Shown here in pieces: positions 8,087 through 14,490 of a stretch of DNA of 19,283 nucleotides; within the stretch, counting starts at the first letter, position 1; each line of letters starts with the position of its first letter. Both the position numbers and the translations under genes were made by a program. Source of the DNA: JAVBOJ01 sp031550755 (GTDB lineage Bacteria; Bacillota; Clostridia; Oscillospirales; UBA929); the NCBI GenBank assembly GCA_031550755.1, contig JAVBOJ010000053.1:1-19283 (forward strand), in the 5' to 3' direction. The notes beneath the pieces were generated by a model. That model saw only the letters and a list, made by a program, of their open reading frames with translations, had not been told where the DNA came from and searched no databases.

Positions 8087-8094
8087 AGGAGGAG
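8087..8094 (+). promoter_or_regulatory. Shine-Dalgarno site deciding a CTG start for mreC
   Basis: AGGAGGAG at 8087-8094 is the only strong ribosome-binding site near the 5' end of mreC. Five bases after it lies CTG (8100-8102), in frame with MreC. The next in-frame candidate, GTG at 8139, lies within the membrane anchor and has no such site. Confidence 0.6.
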
Positions 8095-8099
8095 CCGCT

Positions 8100-8933
8100 C
8101 TGAAACACAAAAAAGGACTGATTTTTGCCCTGTGCGCCGTGGCGCTGGCGATTGTGCTGGCCGTTGTATCGGCGCTGACCGGCGGTTACGCCTCTCCGAT
8201 TTCCAACTTTTTCGGGGCGGTGTTTCGTCCGTTGCAATCGGCCATTTTGGGTCTCACCGACGGCGTGGCCTCCTATTACGGCTACATCTATGAGTTCGAC
8301 GCCATTCAGGCCGAAAACGAGCAGCTCCGCCTGCAAATCGCGCGGATGGAGGAATCGGCGCGGCTGTCACAGAAAACCAATGAGGAAAACGAGCGTCTGC
8401 GCAAGATGCTGGGGCTGTCCGAGCGCCGGCGCGATCTGACGGTCGAGCTATGCGGCATCACCTCGTGGGACAGCTCCAACTGGGCCAGTACCTTCACCAT
8501 CAACCGCGGCGCGGCCGACGGCATCGATCCCTACGACTGCGTCATGACCGAGGAGAATTTCATGGTGGGGTACGTCTCCCGCGTGGAGGCGCACTGGTCT
8601 ACCGTGACCACCGTCATCGACACCGATATGGAGGCCGGCGCGGTGATTTTCCGCACCGGTCAGACCGGCGTGGCCGAGGGCAATTTCGACGCCATGCGGC
8701 AGGGTCTGTTGCAGATGACCTATCTGCCCAAGGACATCGACCTGCAAATCGGCGATCTGGTGATGACCTCCGGCATCGGCGGGGTGTATCCCGGCGAGCT
8801 GGTGCTGGGCACGGTGACCGAGGTGCGCACCGCCGAGACCGGGATTTCCATGGTGGCGTCGGTGACGCCGGCGGTGGATTTTTCACGGCTCAAGCAGGTA
8901 TTTGTGGTGAAAGAGTTCGATATATCCGAATAA
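8100..8933 (+). CDS. mreC: Rod shape-determining protein MreC
   Basis: MreC is the periplasmic-side scaffold that links MreB/MreD to the elongation PBP2. With the CTG start at 8100 the protein has 277 residues: a basic start (KHKKG), a membrane helix (about residues 6-24), a coiled coil (about 60-100: EFDAIQAENEQLRLQIARME and ENERLRKMLGL), then the two beta domains including NRGAADGIDPYDCVM, GYVSRVEAHWSTVTTVID, GDLVMTSGIGGVYPGELVLG and the end DFSRLKQVFVV. Starting at GTG 8139 would remove the basic residues and part of the anchor, so CTG fits both topology and the ribosome-binding site. It starts 23 nt after maf stops and is followed by repeat copy B and mreD. Confidence 0.93.
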   Translation: MKHKKGLIFALCAVALAIVLAVVSALTGGYASPISNFFGAVFRPLQSAILGLTDGVASYYGYIYEFDAIQAENEQLRLQIARMEESARLSQKTNEENERLRKMLGLSERRRDLTVELCGITSWDSSNWASTFTINRGAADGIDPYDCVMTEENFMVGYVSRVEAHWSTVTTVIDTDMEAGAVIFRTGQTGVAEGNFDAMRQGLLQMTYLPKDIDLQIGDLVMTSGIGGVYPGELVLGTVTEVRTAETGISMVASVTPAVDFSRLKQVFVVKEFDISE

Positions 8934-8951
8934 AATCAAAATAAAATCAAA
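8930..8951 (+). repeat. Tandem 11-bp duplication at the mreC stop
   Basis: ATAAAATCAAA occurs at 8930-8940 and again directly at 8941-8951. The first copy contains the mreC stop codon TAA; the second provides the outer part of hairpin 1 of repeat copy B. It may be a slippage product or a trace of the element's arrival. Confidence 0.8.
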
Positions 8952-9039
8952 TGAAACGCTGAGGCGTTTCATTTGATTCAGAACAGGGATATTTTTTCGA
9001 CGGAATGAATCCGCCGACAAAATAAGAAATTTACGGGGG
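8945..9039 (+). repeat. Two-hairpin intergenic element, copy B
   Basis: Hairpin 1: AATCAAATGAAACGC (8945-8959), loop TGAG, GCGTTTCATTTGATT (8964-8978); 15 perfect pairs. Linker: CAGAACAGGGA. Hairpin 2: left arm 8991-9003, loop AATGAAT (9004-9010), right arm 9011-9023; 11 of 13 pairs. Tail: AAGAAATTTACGGGGG. Compared with copy A, the loops, linker core GAACA(A)GGG and tail are conserved. All four differing pairs within the inner 13 bp of hairpin 1 are compensated, and two differing pairs in hairpin 2 are compensated while two are mismatched here. It precedes mreD by about 20 nt. Confidence 0.85.
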
Positions 9040-9060
9040 AAGGGTGCGGGGAGACGGAGT

Positions 9061-9573
9061 ATGGCGCGCAGACGGGAAATTTTCAAGTGGATATGCTGGG
9101 CACTTCTGGCGCTGACGGTGATGCTCGCGCAAGCGCAGATCATGCCGCTGCTCCGGATTTTCGGCGCGCATCCCAACCTGATGCCGGCGTTTGTGGCGCT
9201 GCTGGCGCTCTTCGAGGGCAAAACAGCGGGCGCCGCCACCGGATTTTTCTTGGGGCTTTTGTGCGACGCGCTGCTGTTCCGCTCGGGCTCGTATTGCGCC
9301 GTCGCGTTTTTGGCGCTGGGCTTTTTGTGCGGCCTGGCGGTGGACATTTACTTCCGCCGCAATCTGCTCACCGCGCTGGGTTGGGCGGCGGCCTGCCTGT
9401 TTGTCTTTGAGTTTTTTTATTTTTTCTTTTTCCTTCTCATGTCCGGCCGCGCCGGTCTCGGCGCGTTTTTCACCGTCTTTCCCGCCGAGCTGCTGGGCAC
9501 CCTGCTGATCGTCCCGATTCTGTATCTTCCGGCGCGGCAACTCCACCGCGCGTGGGAACCCAATGTGGAGTAG
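9061..9573 (+). CDS. mreD: Rod shape-determining protein MreD
   Basis: MreD is the polytopic membrane partner of MreC in the elongation complex. The 170-residue product is almost wholly hydrophobic, with about five helices (roughly 9-25, 36-50, 55-75, 80-97, 105-128) plus one near 140-158. The segment AHPNLMPAFVALLALFEGK followed by GFFLGLLCDALLF matches the conserved MreD pattern in which a PD/PN motif is followed by a G-rich helix with Asp. The start ATG at 9061 has a purine-rich leader (GGGGAGACGGAG). Position right after mreC supports the call. It ends 13 nt before pyrE. Confidence 0.9.
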   Translation: MARRREIFKWICWALLALTVMLAQAQIMPLLRIFGAHPNLMPAFVALLALFEGKTAGAATGFFLGLLCDALLFRSGSYCAVAFLALGFLCGLAVDIYFRRNLLTALGWAAACLFVFEFFYFFFFLLMSGRAGLGAFFTVFPAELLGTLLIVPILYLPARQLHRAWEPNVE

Positions 9574-9586
9574 GAGGCGTTATGTC

Positions 9587-10111
9587 ATGACAAGAGAACA
9601 ACTTGCCCGGCGCGTATACCAAACCGCTCACATCACCGGAGAATTTTTGCTGCGGTCGGGGCAAATCTCCCATGAATATTTCGACAAATACCTGTTTGAA
9701 GCCAATCCCGATCTGCTCATGGCTATCGCGGGAGAGATGAAGCCGCTCATCCCGACGGAGACCCAAGTGTTGGCAGGGCTTGAAATGGGCGGTATTCCGG
9801 TCGCGACGGCGCTCTCCATCCAGAGCGGACTGCCCGCCGCGTTTGTGCGCAAGAACGCCAAGGCATACGGAACCTGTAAGCTGGCCGAGGGCGCGGAGAT
9901 CGGCGGTCGGCGCGTCTGCGTCATTGAGGATGTGGTGACCACCGGCGGGCAGACCATCGAAAGCGTCAAGGAGCTGCGCGGTCGCGGCGCGCTGATTGAT
10001 ACGGTGCTTTGCGTGATTCTGCGGGATCCGCGGGCGGTCGAATTGCTGGCGCGGGAAGGGCTGACTCTCATTCCGACCTTTACGATGGAGTATCTCAACG
10101 AATACCAATAA
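9587..10111 (+). CDS. pyrE: Orotate phosphoribosyltransferase
   Basis: PyrE transfers the phosphoribosyl group from PRPP to orotate, giving OMP in pyrimidine synthesis. The 174-residue protein contains the PRPP-binding loop VCVIEDVVTTGGQ (residues 110-122), FVRKNAKAYGTCKLAEG with the catalytic loop lysines, and the N-terminal SGQISHEYFDKYLFE, all typical of bacterial OPRTases. An in-frame ATG at 9563 inside mreD is possible, but the ATG at 9587 is preferred because AGGAGG (9572-9577) lies nine bases upstream. Its place between mreD and the PBP2 gene is unusual; pyrE normally sits with pyrD/pyrF/pyrK. Confidence 0.95.
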   Translation: MTREQLARRVYQTAHITGEFLLRSGQISHEYFDKYLFEANPDLLMAIAGEMKPLIPTETQVLAGLEMGGIPVATALSIQSGLPAAFVRKNAKAYGTCKLAEGAEIGGRRVCVIEDVVTTGGQTIESVKELRGRGALIDTVLCVILRDPRAVELLAREGLTLIPTFTMEYLNEYQ

Positions 10112-10140
10112 TTCCGCCATTTTGATGAGGGCATTCCACT

Positions 10141-12219
10141 ATGAACACAACCACCATGGAAAAATTCCGCTATTATTCCCGCCTGAGCATCCTGCTGCTG
10201 TTGCTTGCGGCTTTTTTGCTCATCGCGGGCGCGCGGCTGTACAATTTGCAGATCACCCACGGGGCCGACAATCTGCGGCAGGCCGAACGGCGTCTGGTGC
10301 GGACGGTGACGGTACCGGCGGCGCGTGGGGAAATTCTCGACCGCTACGGGCGGCCGCTGGTGCAAAACCGGCTGAGCTACTCGGTGCGGCTGGATATGGC
10401 GCGCCTCAAAAAGGACGCCCACGCCGACGAGGTCATCTACCGGCTCATCACCCTGATGCGCGACAGCGGCGTTTCCTACGAGGACACCTTCCCGGTCACC
10501 GCGCCGCCGTTTTCCTATGTCGCCGACATGACCGATCGGCAAACCTCCCGGCTGAACCGCTTTTTGGAGAAAAAAGGCTGGGTCGGCCTGTCCGCGCATG
10601 ACCTGATGACCCGTCTGCGCGAGCTGTACAAGGTGCCGGGCGAATACGGCGACGCGCAGGCGCGCGACATTGTCGCCATTTGGTATGAAATGGATTTGCG
10701 CACCCTGTTTTTCAACGTCCCGGCCTATCAGTTCGCCAGCGATATCAACATCACGCTGGTGGCCAAGCTCAAGGAGCAGGACTTCCCCGGCGTGCAGGTG
10801 GAAACCGTGCCCATCCGGGAATACCGCACCAAATTCGCCGCCCATCTGCTGGGGCGGGTGGGGCAAATTCCGGAGGAGCAGCTGGAGGACTACAAGGCCA
10901 AGGGCTACGCCGCCGATGAGATCGTCGGGCTGGACGGCATGGAGTCCGCGCTGGAGGATTGGCTGCACGGTACCGCCGGCAAGCGCACCGAGGAGACCAC
11001 CACCGCCGGCAAGGTGACCTCGATTCTGTATTCCGAGCCGCCTCAGCCGGGCAACAACTGCCTGCTGACCATCGACATCCGCTTGCAGGAGCAGGTGGAA
11101 TACGCGCTGGAGAGCAACATCCTGCGTCTGCGGGAAGAGGGCGCGATAAATCCCAAGCTGGAGGGCGGCCAGGCCGCCGGCGGCGCGGCGGTGGTCATCG
11201 ACGTCAAAACCGGCGAGGTGTTGGCGCTGGCCAACTACCCGACCTTCGACCTGTCGCAGTTTAACCAGAATTACGCCGAAATGATGCAGGATCCCATGAC
11301 GCCGATGGTCAACCGGGCGCTGGCCGGCACCTATGAGCCGGGCTCCACCTTCAAAATGTGCGCCGCGCTGGCGGCACTGGAAACCGGCGCCATCACCACC
11401 AAAACCCGCATTGTGGACAAGGGGCGGTATATGCGCTTTGCGCCCAGCTACACTCCGTCGTGCAGCATTTACCGCTCGGGCGGCTCCACCCACGGAAGCC
11501 TCGATGTGTCCAACGCCCTGCGGGTCTCCTGCAACTATTTTTTCTATGAGGTCGGCTGGCTGACCGGCATCGACGCCATGAACGACTATTCCCGCCGGCT
11601 CGGGCTGGGGGTTTTGACCGGCATCGATCTGCCCGGCGAGCGCGCCGGCGTGCTGGCCGGGCCGGAGTACTGCAAGGAAAAAGGCATCGCCTGGAACGGC
11701 GGCGACGTCATCCAGTCGGCCATCGGGCAGTCGTATAACCTCTTTACCCCGCTGCAGCTCAGCGTGTATACCGCTACGGTGGCCTCCGGCGGCACCCGCT
11801 ACACCCCCCATCTGCTCAAAACGGTCAAGTCGTATTCGTATGACGAGACGGTGTATGATATGCTGCCTGCGGTGGCCGAACAGATCACCTTCGTCCCGGA
11901 AAATCTGGCCGCCGTCCGGTCGGGGATGCGCATGGTCGCCCAGCCGGGCGGCACCGCCTCGGGCACCTTCGGCAGCTATTCCATTCCGGTGGCGGCCAAA
12001 ACCGGCTCGGCGCAGGTCAAGGCCGACGGCAGCCCCGCCAACGGCGTATTCGTCGCCTACGCGCCCTATGATGATCCGCAGATTGCCGTGGCGGTCGTGG
12101 TGGAAAAGGGCGGCGCGGGCTCCCGCGTAGCGCCCATCGCCCGGGATATTTTCGACGCGTATTTTCAGGGACAACAGAATATGGACTCCCTGCCGGCGCA
12201 AAATAGCCTACAACGATGA
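10141..12219 (+). CDS. Class B penicillin-binding protein, probable elongation transpeptidase PBP2
   Basis: This transpeptidase cross-links peptidoglycan outside the membrane. The 692-residue protein has a short cytoplasmic start, one membrane helix (about residues 15-35) and the pedestal domain with the class B motif RGEILDRYGRPL (from about residue 62). The catalytic domain has the active-site Ser402 in GSTFKM (SxxK), S463-C-N (SxN) and K620-T-G in AAKTGSAQV (KTG). The C-terminus has no PASTA repeats, unlike many sporulation or division PBPs of the phylum. Location after mreCD points to the rod complex (PBP2/MrdA role) rather than FtsI, but this is inference from context. It starts 29 nt after pyrE with a weak TGAGGG site. 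The 857-codon open frame on the opposite strand here is a shadow. Confidence 0.93.
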   Translation: MNTTTMEKFRYYSRLSILLLLLAAFLLIAGARLYNLQITHGADNLRQAERRLVRTVTVPAARGEILDRYGRPLVQNRLSYSVRLDMARLKKDAHADEVIYRLITLMRDSGVSYEDTFPVTAPPFSYVADMTDRQTSRLNRFLEKKGWVGLSAHDLMTRLRELYKVPGEYGDAQARDIVAIWYEMDLRTLFFNVPAYQFASDINITLVAKLKEQDFPGVQVETVPIREYRTKFAAHLLGRVGQIPEEQLEDYKAKGYAADEIVGLDGMESALEDWLHGTAGKRTEETTTAGKVTSILYSEPPQPGNNCLLTIDIRLQEQVEYALESNILRLREEGAINPKLEGGQAAGGAAVVIDVKTGEVLALANYPTFDLSQFNQNYAEMMQDPMTPMVNRALAGTYEPGSTFKMCAALAALETGAITTKTRIVDKGRYMRFAPSYTPSCSIYRSGGSTHGSLDVSNALRVSCNYFFYEVGWLTGIDAMNDYSRRLGLGVLTGIDLPGERAGVLAGPEYCKEKGIAWNGGDVIQSAIGQSYNLFTPLQLSVYTATVASGGTRYTPHLLKTVKSYSYDETVYDMLPAVAEQITFVPENLAAVRSGMRMVAQPGGTASGTFGSYSIPVAAKTGSAQVKADGSPANGVFVAYAPYDDPQIAVAVVVEKGGAGSRVAPIARDIFDAYFQGQQNMDSLPAQNSLQR

Positions 12220-12260
12220 CCTTGGTCAGAATAAATAAAAAAATTCACAAAAATTTTTCT

Positions 12261-12288
12261 TTGTCATACACAATGTCTGTGATATACT
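12261..12288 (+). promoter_or_regulatory. Promoter of minD
   Basis: TTGTCA (12261-12266) and TATACT (12283-12288) are 16 nt apart, with TGA before the -10 (extended -10), within an AT-rich 60-nt stretch after the PBP2 gene. The expected transcription start near 12295 lies downstream of the ATG at 12290, which supports translation of minD from 12320. The block CTGTGATATACTGG is nearly identical to CTGTGATATAATGG in the zapA promoter. Confidence 0.7.
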
Positions 12289-12319
12289 GGTGAAGATGTG
12301 TAAAGGGGTGCGGACAGAT

Positions 12320-13060
12320 ATGGGACAGGCCATTGTCATTGCGTCCGGCAAGGGCGGAACCGGAAAAACCACGCTGGCGGGGGGGCTCTCCTCCTGTCTG
12401 GCGGCGCTTGGGCATCGTGTCGTCTGCGTGGACGCCGACACCGGTCTGCGCAATTTGGATATCGTACTCGGTCTGGCCGACCGCGCGGTCATGGATTTTG
12501 GCGACGTGCTGTCGGGCGCTACCCCTCTGCCCGAGGCGCTGACCGCCCAGCCCAACATCCCGGGGCTGTTCCTGTTGTCGGCGCCCAGCGCCCCGGTCGC
12601 GGTGGACGCCAAGGCGTTTGCCTGTATGATCGAGGAGCTGGAAAACCACTTCGACTATGTCGTGGTGGACGCGCCGGCCGGTGTGGGCGAAGGATTCCAG
12701 ACCGCCGTCGGCGCTTGCCGCCGCGCGATTTTAATTTCCCATTTGGAGCAGACCGCCCTGCGGGACGCTGCCGCCACGGTGGAGCTGCTGGAAGGGCTGG
12801 GCGTCGCGCAGATACAGCTGGTGCTCAACCGGGTGCGCCCGCAGTTTGTGCGCCACAGACTGGCCATGAACGTGGACGACGCCATGGACGTCACCGGGCT
12901 GCCCATTGTAGGGCTTGTACCGGAGGATGAGCACGTCATCACCGCCGCCAATATGGGCGTTCCCCTTGTCCTGCAAGGGCCGACGCCCGCCGCCAGAGCC
13001 TGCCTGCACATTGCCCGCCGGCTGTTGGGGCGACAGGTGCCGCTGCTGAAATTCAAGTAA
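12320..13060 (+). CDS. minD: Septum site-determining ATPase MinD
   Basis: MinD is a membrane-associated ATPase that positions the division site. The 246-residue protein has the deviant Walker A GKGGTGKTT with the signature Lys11 and Lys16, the MinD-specific DADTGLRNLDIVLGL, and VVVDAPAGVG (Walker B). The C-terminal ARRLLGRQVPLLKFK is basic and amphipathic, as expected for a membrane-targeting helix, though it differs from the common FLKRLFG form. The ATG at 12320 follows AAAGGGGTG; the upstream ATG at 12290 falls before the predicted transcript start. Neither minC nor minE is adjacent, which is odd for a mre-min cluster. A ParA-like or FlhG role is less likely given the MinD block. Confidence 0.9.
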   Translation: MGQAIVIASGKGGTGKTTLAGGLSSCLAALGHRVVCVDADTGLRNLDIVLGLADRAVMDFGDVLSGATPLPEALTAQPNIPGLFLLSAPSAPVAVDAKAFACMIEELENHFDYVVVDAPAGVGEGFQTAVGACRRAILISHLEQTALRDAAATVELLEGLGVAQIQLVLNRVRPQFVRHRLAMNVDDAMDVTGLPIVGLVPEDEHVITAANMGVPLVLQGPTPAARACLHIARRLLGRQVPLLKFK

Positions 13061-13117
13061 CAGCAAGCTACATAGAAGCAATCGAATAGACGCAATCGAG
13101 AGTTGGAGGAAATCGCC

Positions 13118-13528
13118 ATGAACATCGCGCTGATTGCCCATGACAAAAAGAAGGAACTGATGGTGCAGTTTTGCATTGCCTATTGCGGCATCCTGTCGCG
13201 CCATCATCTCTGCGCCACCGCCACCACCGGAAAAATCGTCTCGGAGGCCACCGGGCTTCCGGTCAAGCGGTTTATGTCCGGCTCGCAGGGCGGCGACCAG
13301 CAGATCGGAGCGCGCATCGCCTACAACGAAATCGATCTGGTGCTGCTGTTTCGCGACCCGCTGACCGCCGGGCCGTATGAGCCCGACATCAACCTGCTGC
13401 GCCTGTGCGACATGCACAACATCCCCATCGCCACCAATATCGCCACCGCCGAGGTGCTGGTGCGGGGGTTGGACCGGGGCGACCTCGACTGGCGCGACAT
13501 TGTAAATCCGGACAAGGTGGTACTGTAA
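13118..13528 (+). CDS. mgsA: Methylglyoxal synthase with a changed active-site residue
   Basis: MgsA converts dihydroxyacetone phosphate to methylglyoxal and phosphate, a bypass of lower glycolysis. The 136-residue product starts MNIALIAHDKKKELMVQFC with the conserved AHD, then ATATTGKI, the catalytic Asp60 in GGDQQIGARI and LLFRDPLTAGPYEPDI. The last motif normally reads PHxPD or SHEPD, and its His (His98 in E. coli) is Tyr87 here, from TAT at 13376-13378. The phosphate loop ATGTTG also has Ala for Gly. The ATG at 13118 is preferred over TTG 13103 because TGGAGGA lies eight bases upstream. It starts 57 nt after minD, a neighbourhood seen in other Firmicutes and Proteobacteria. Activity may be reduced. 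Confidence 0.92.
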   Translation: MNIALIAHDKKKELMVQFCIAYCGILSRHHLCATATTGKIVSEATGLPVKRFMSGSQGGDQQIGARIAYNEIDLVLLFRDPLTAGPYEPDINLLRLCDMHNIPIATNIATAEVLVRGLDRGDLDWRDIVNPDKVVL

Positions 13529-14490
13529 TGATGCCTACCCGCGAACCTCACGACATTATGAAAGCCGTTGTGGACAACGTCGGCCGGGTCATCATCGGCA
13601 AGCGCGAAGCCGCCGAGCGGCTGCTTTTGTGCCTCCTGTGCGGCGGCCATGTGCTTATCGAGGACGTGCCCGGCGTGGGCAAGACCTCGCTTGTCTCGGC
13701 CATGGCGCGCTCGGTCAACTGCTCGTTCCAGCGCATTCAGTTCACGCCCGATATTTTGCCGTCGGATATTACCGGTTTTTCCATGTACAACCAGAAAACC
13801 GGCAATTTTGAGTTTCGTCCGGGGCTTGTGATGAGCTCCTTCATTTTAGCGGATGAAATCAACCGCACCTCGCCCAAAACCCAGGCCAGCCTGTTGGAGG
13901 TCATGGAGGAGGGGCAGGTGACGGTGGACGGGGTGACCTATCCGGTCGGCCCGCCGTTTATGGTCATGGCCACCCAAAACCCGGTGGAGTTTGTGGGCAC
14001 CTATCCCCTGCCCGAGGCGCAGGTGGATCGGTTTTTCATGCGCGTATCGCTGGGCTATCCGTCTCCGGGCGAGGAAATCGGCATCCTCAAGCGCTTCAAG
14101 GAGGAGGACCCGCTGGACACCCTCCAGCCGGTGGCCGACGCCGACGATGTGGCGCTGCTGCAGAAGCTGACCCGCGCGGTGTACGTGGAGGAAAGCCTGT
14201 ACGCCTACATTGTGTCGCTGGTGGCCTATACCCGCGACCATGGCGATGTGGAGCTGGGCTCGAGCCCGCGCGGCAGTCTGTCTCTGTTTCGCGCGTCGCA
14301 AGCGCTGGCGCTTTACAGCGGGCGCACCTATGTCCTGCCTGATGACATCAAAACCATGGCGCACAGCGTGCTGTCCCATCGCATCGTACTGAAACAGGAG
14401 GCGCGTCTGCGCGGGCAGACCGCCGGCCAGCTCGTTTCGGAAGCGCTGCGTATGACCACCCTGCCCAAGGTCGTCCGCCATGGCGCGTGA
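13528..14490 (+). CDS. MoxR-family AAA+ ATPase
   Basis: MoxR ATPases are thought to act as chaperone-like factors for the DUF58 proteins encoded beside them. The 320-residue product has Walker A EDVPGVGKTS (Lys52), Walker B ILADEINR (Asp109-Glu110), the family-typical ATQNPVEFVGTYPLPEAQVD (sensor 1 and Arg finger region) and a C-terminal lid with SPRGSLSLFRASQALALY. The start ATG overlaps the mgsA stop by one base (TAATG), after AAGGTGG at 13514-13520; an ATG at 13531 is the alternative. It overlaps the next gene by 11 bp, so MoxR and DUF58 are translationally coupled. The target process is not known from sequence. Confidence 0.95.
   Translation: MMPTREPHDIMKAVVDNVGRVIIGKREAAERLLLCLLCGGHVLIEDVPGVGKTSLVSAMARSVNCSFQRIQFTPDILPSDITGFSMYNQKTGNFEFRPGLVMSSFILADEINRTSPKTQASLLEVMEEGQVTVDGVTYPVGPPFMVMATQNPVEFVGTYPLPEAQVDRFFMRVSLGYPSPGEEIGILKRFKEEDPLDTLQPVADADDVALLQKLTRAVYVEESLYAYIVSLVAYTRDHGDVELGSSPRGSLSLFRASQALALYSGRTYVLPDDIKTMAHSVLSHRIVLKQEARLRGQTAGQLVSEALRMTTLPKVVRHGA

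Noticed and set aside
9628..12201. 857-codon open frame on the minus strand across pyrE and the PBP2 gene
   Set aside because: It is antisense to two genes with complete catalytic motifs, has Arg/His/Gly-rich low-information content typical of GC-rich shadows, and lacks a start signal.
12217..12228. TGACC-TT-GGTCA palindrome at the end of the PBP2 gene as a terminator
   Set aside because: A two-base loop and 5-bp stem are too small to form a stable hairpin; the following sequence is A-rich, not T-rich. It could be an operator but nothing supports that.
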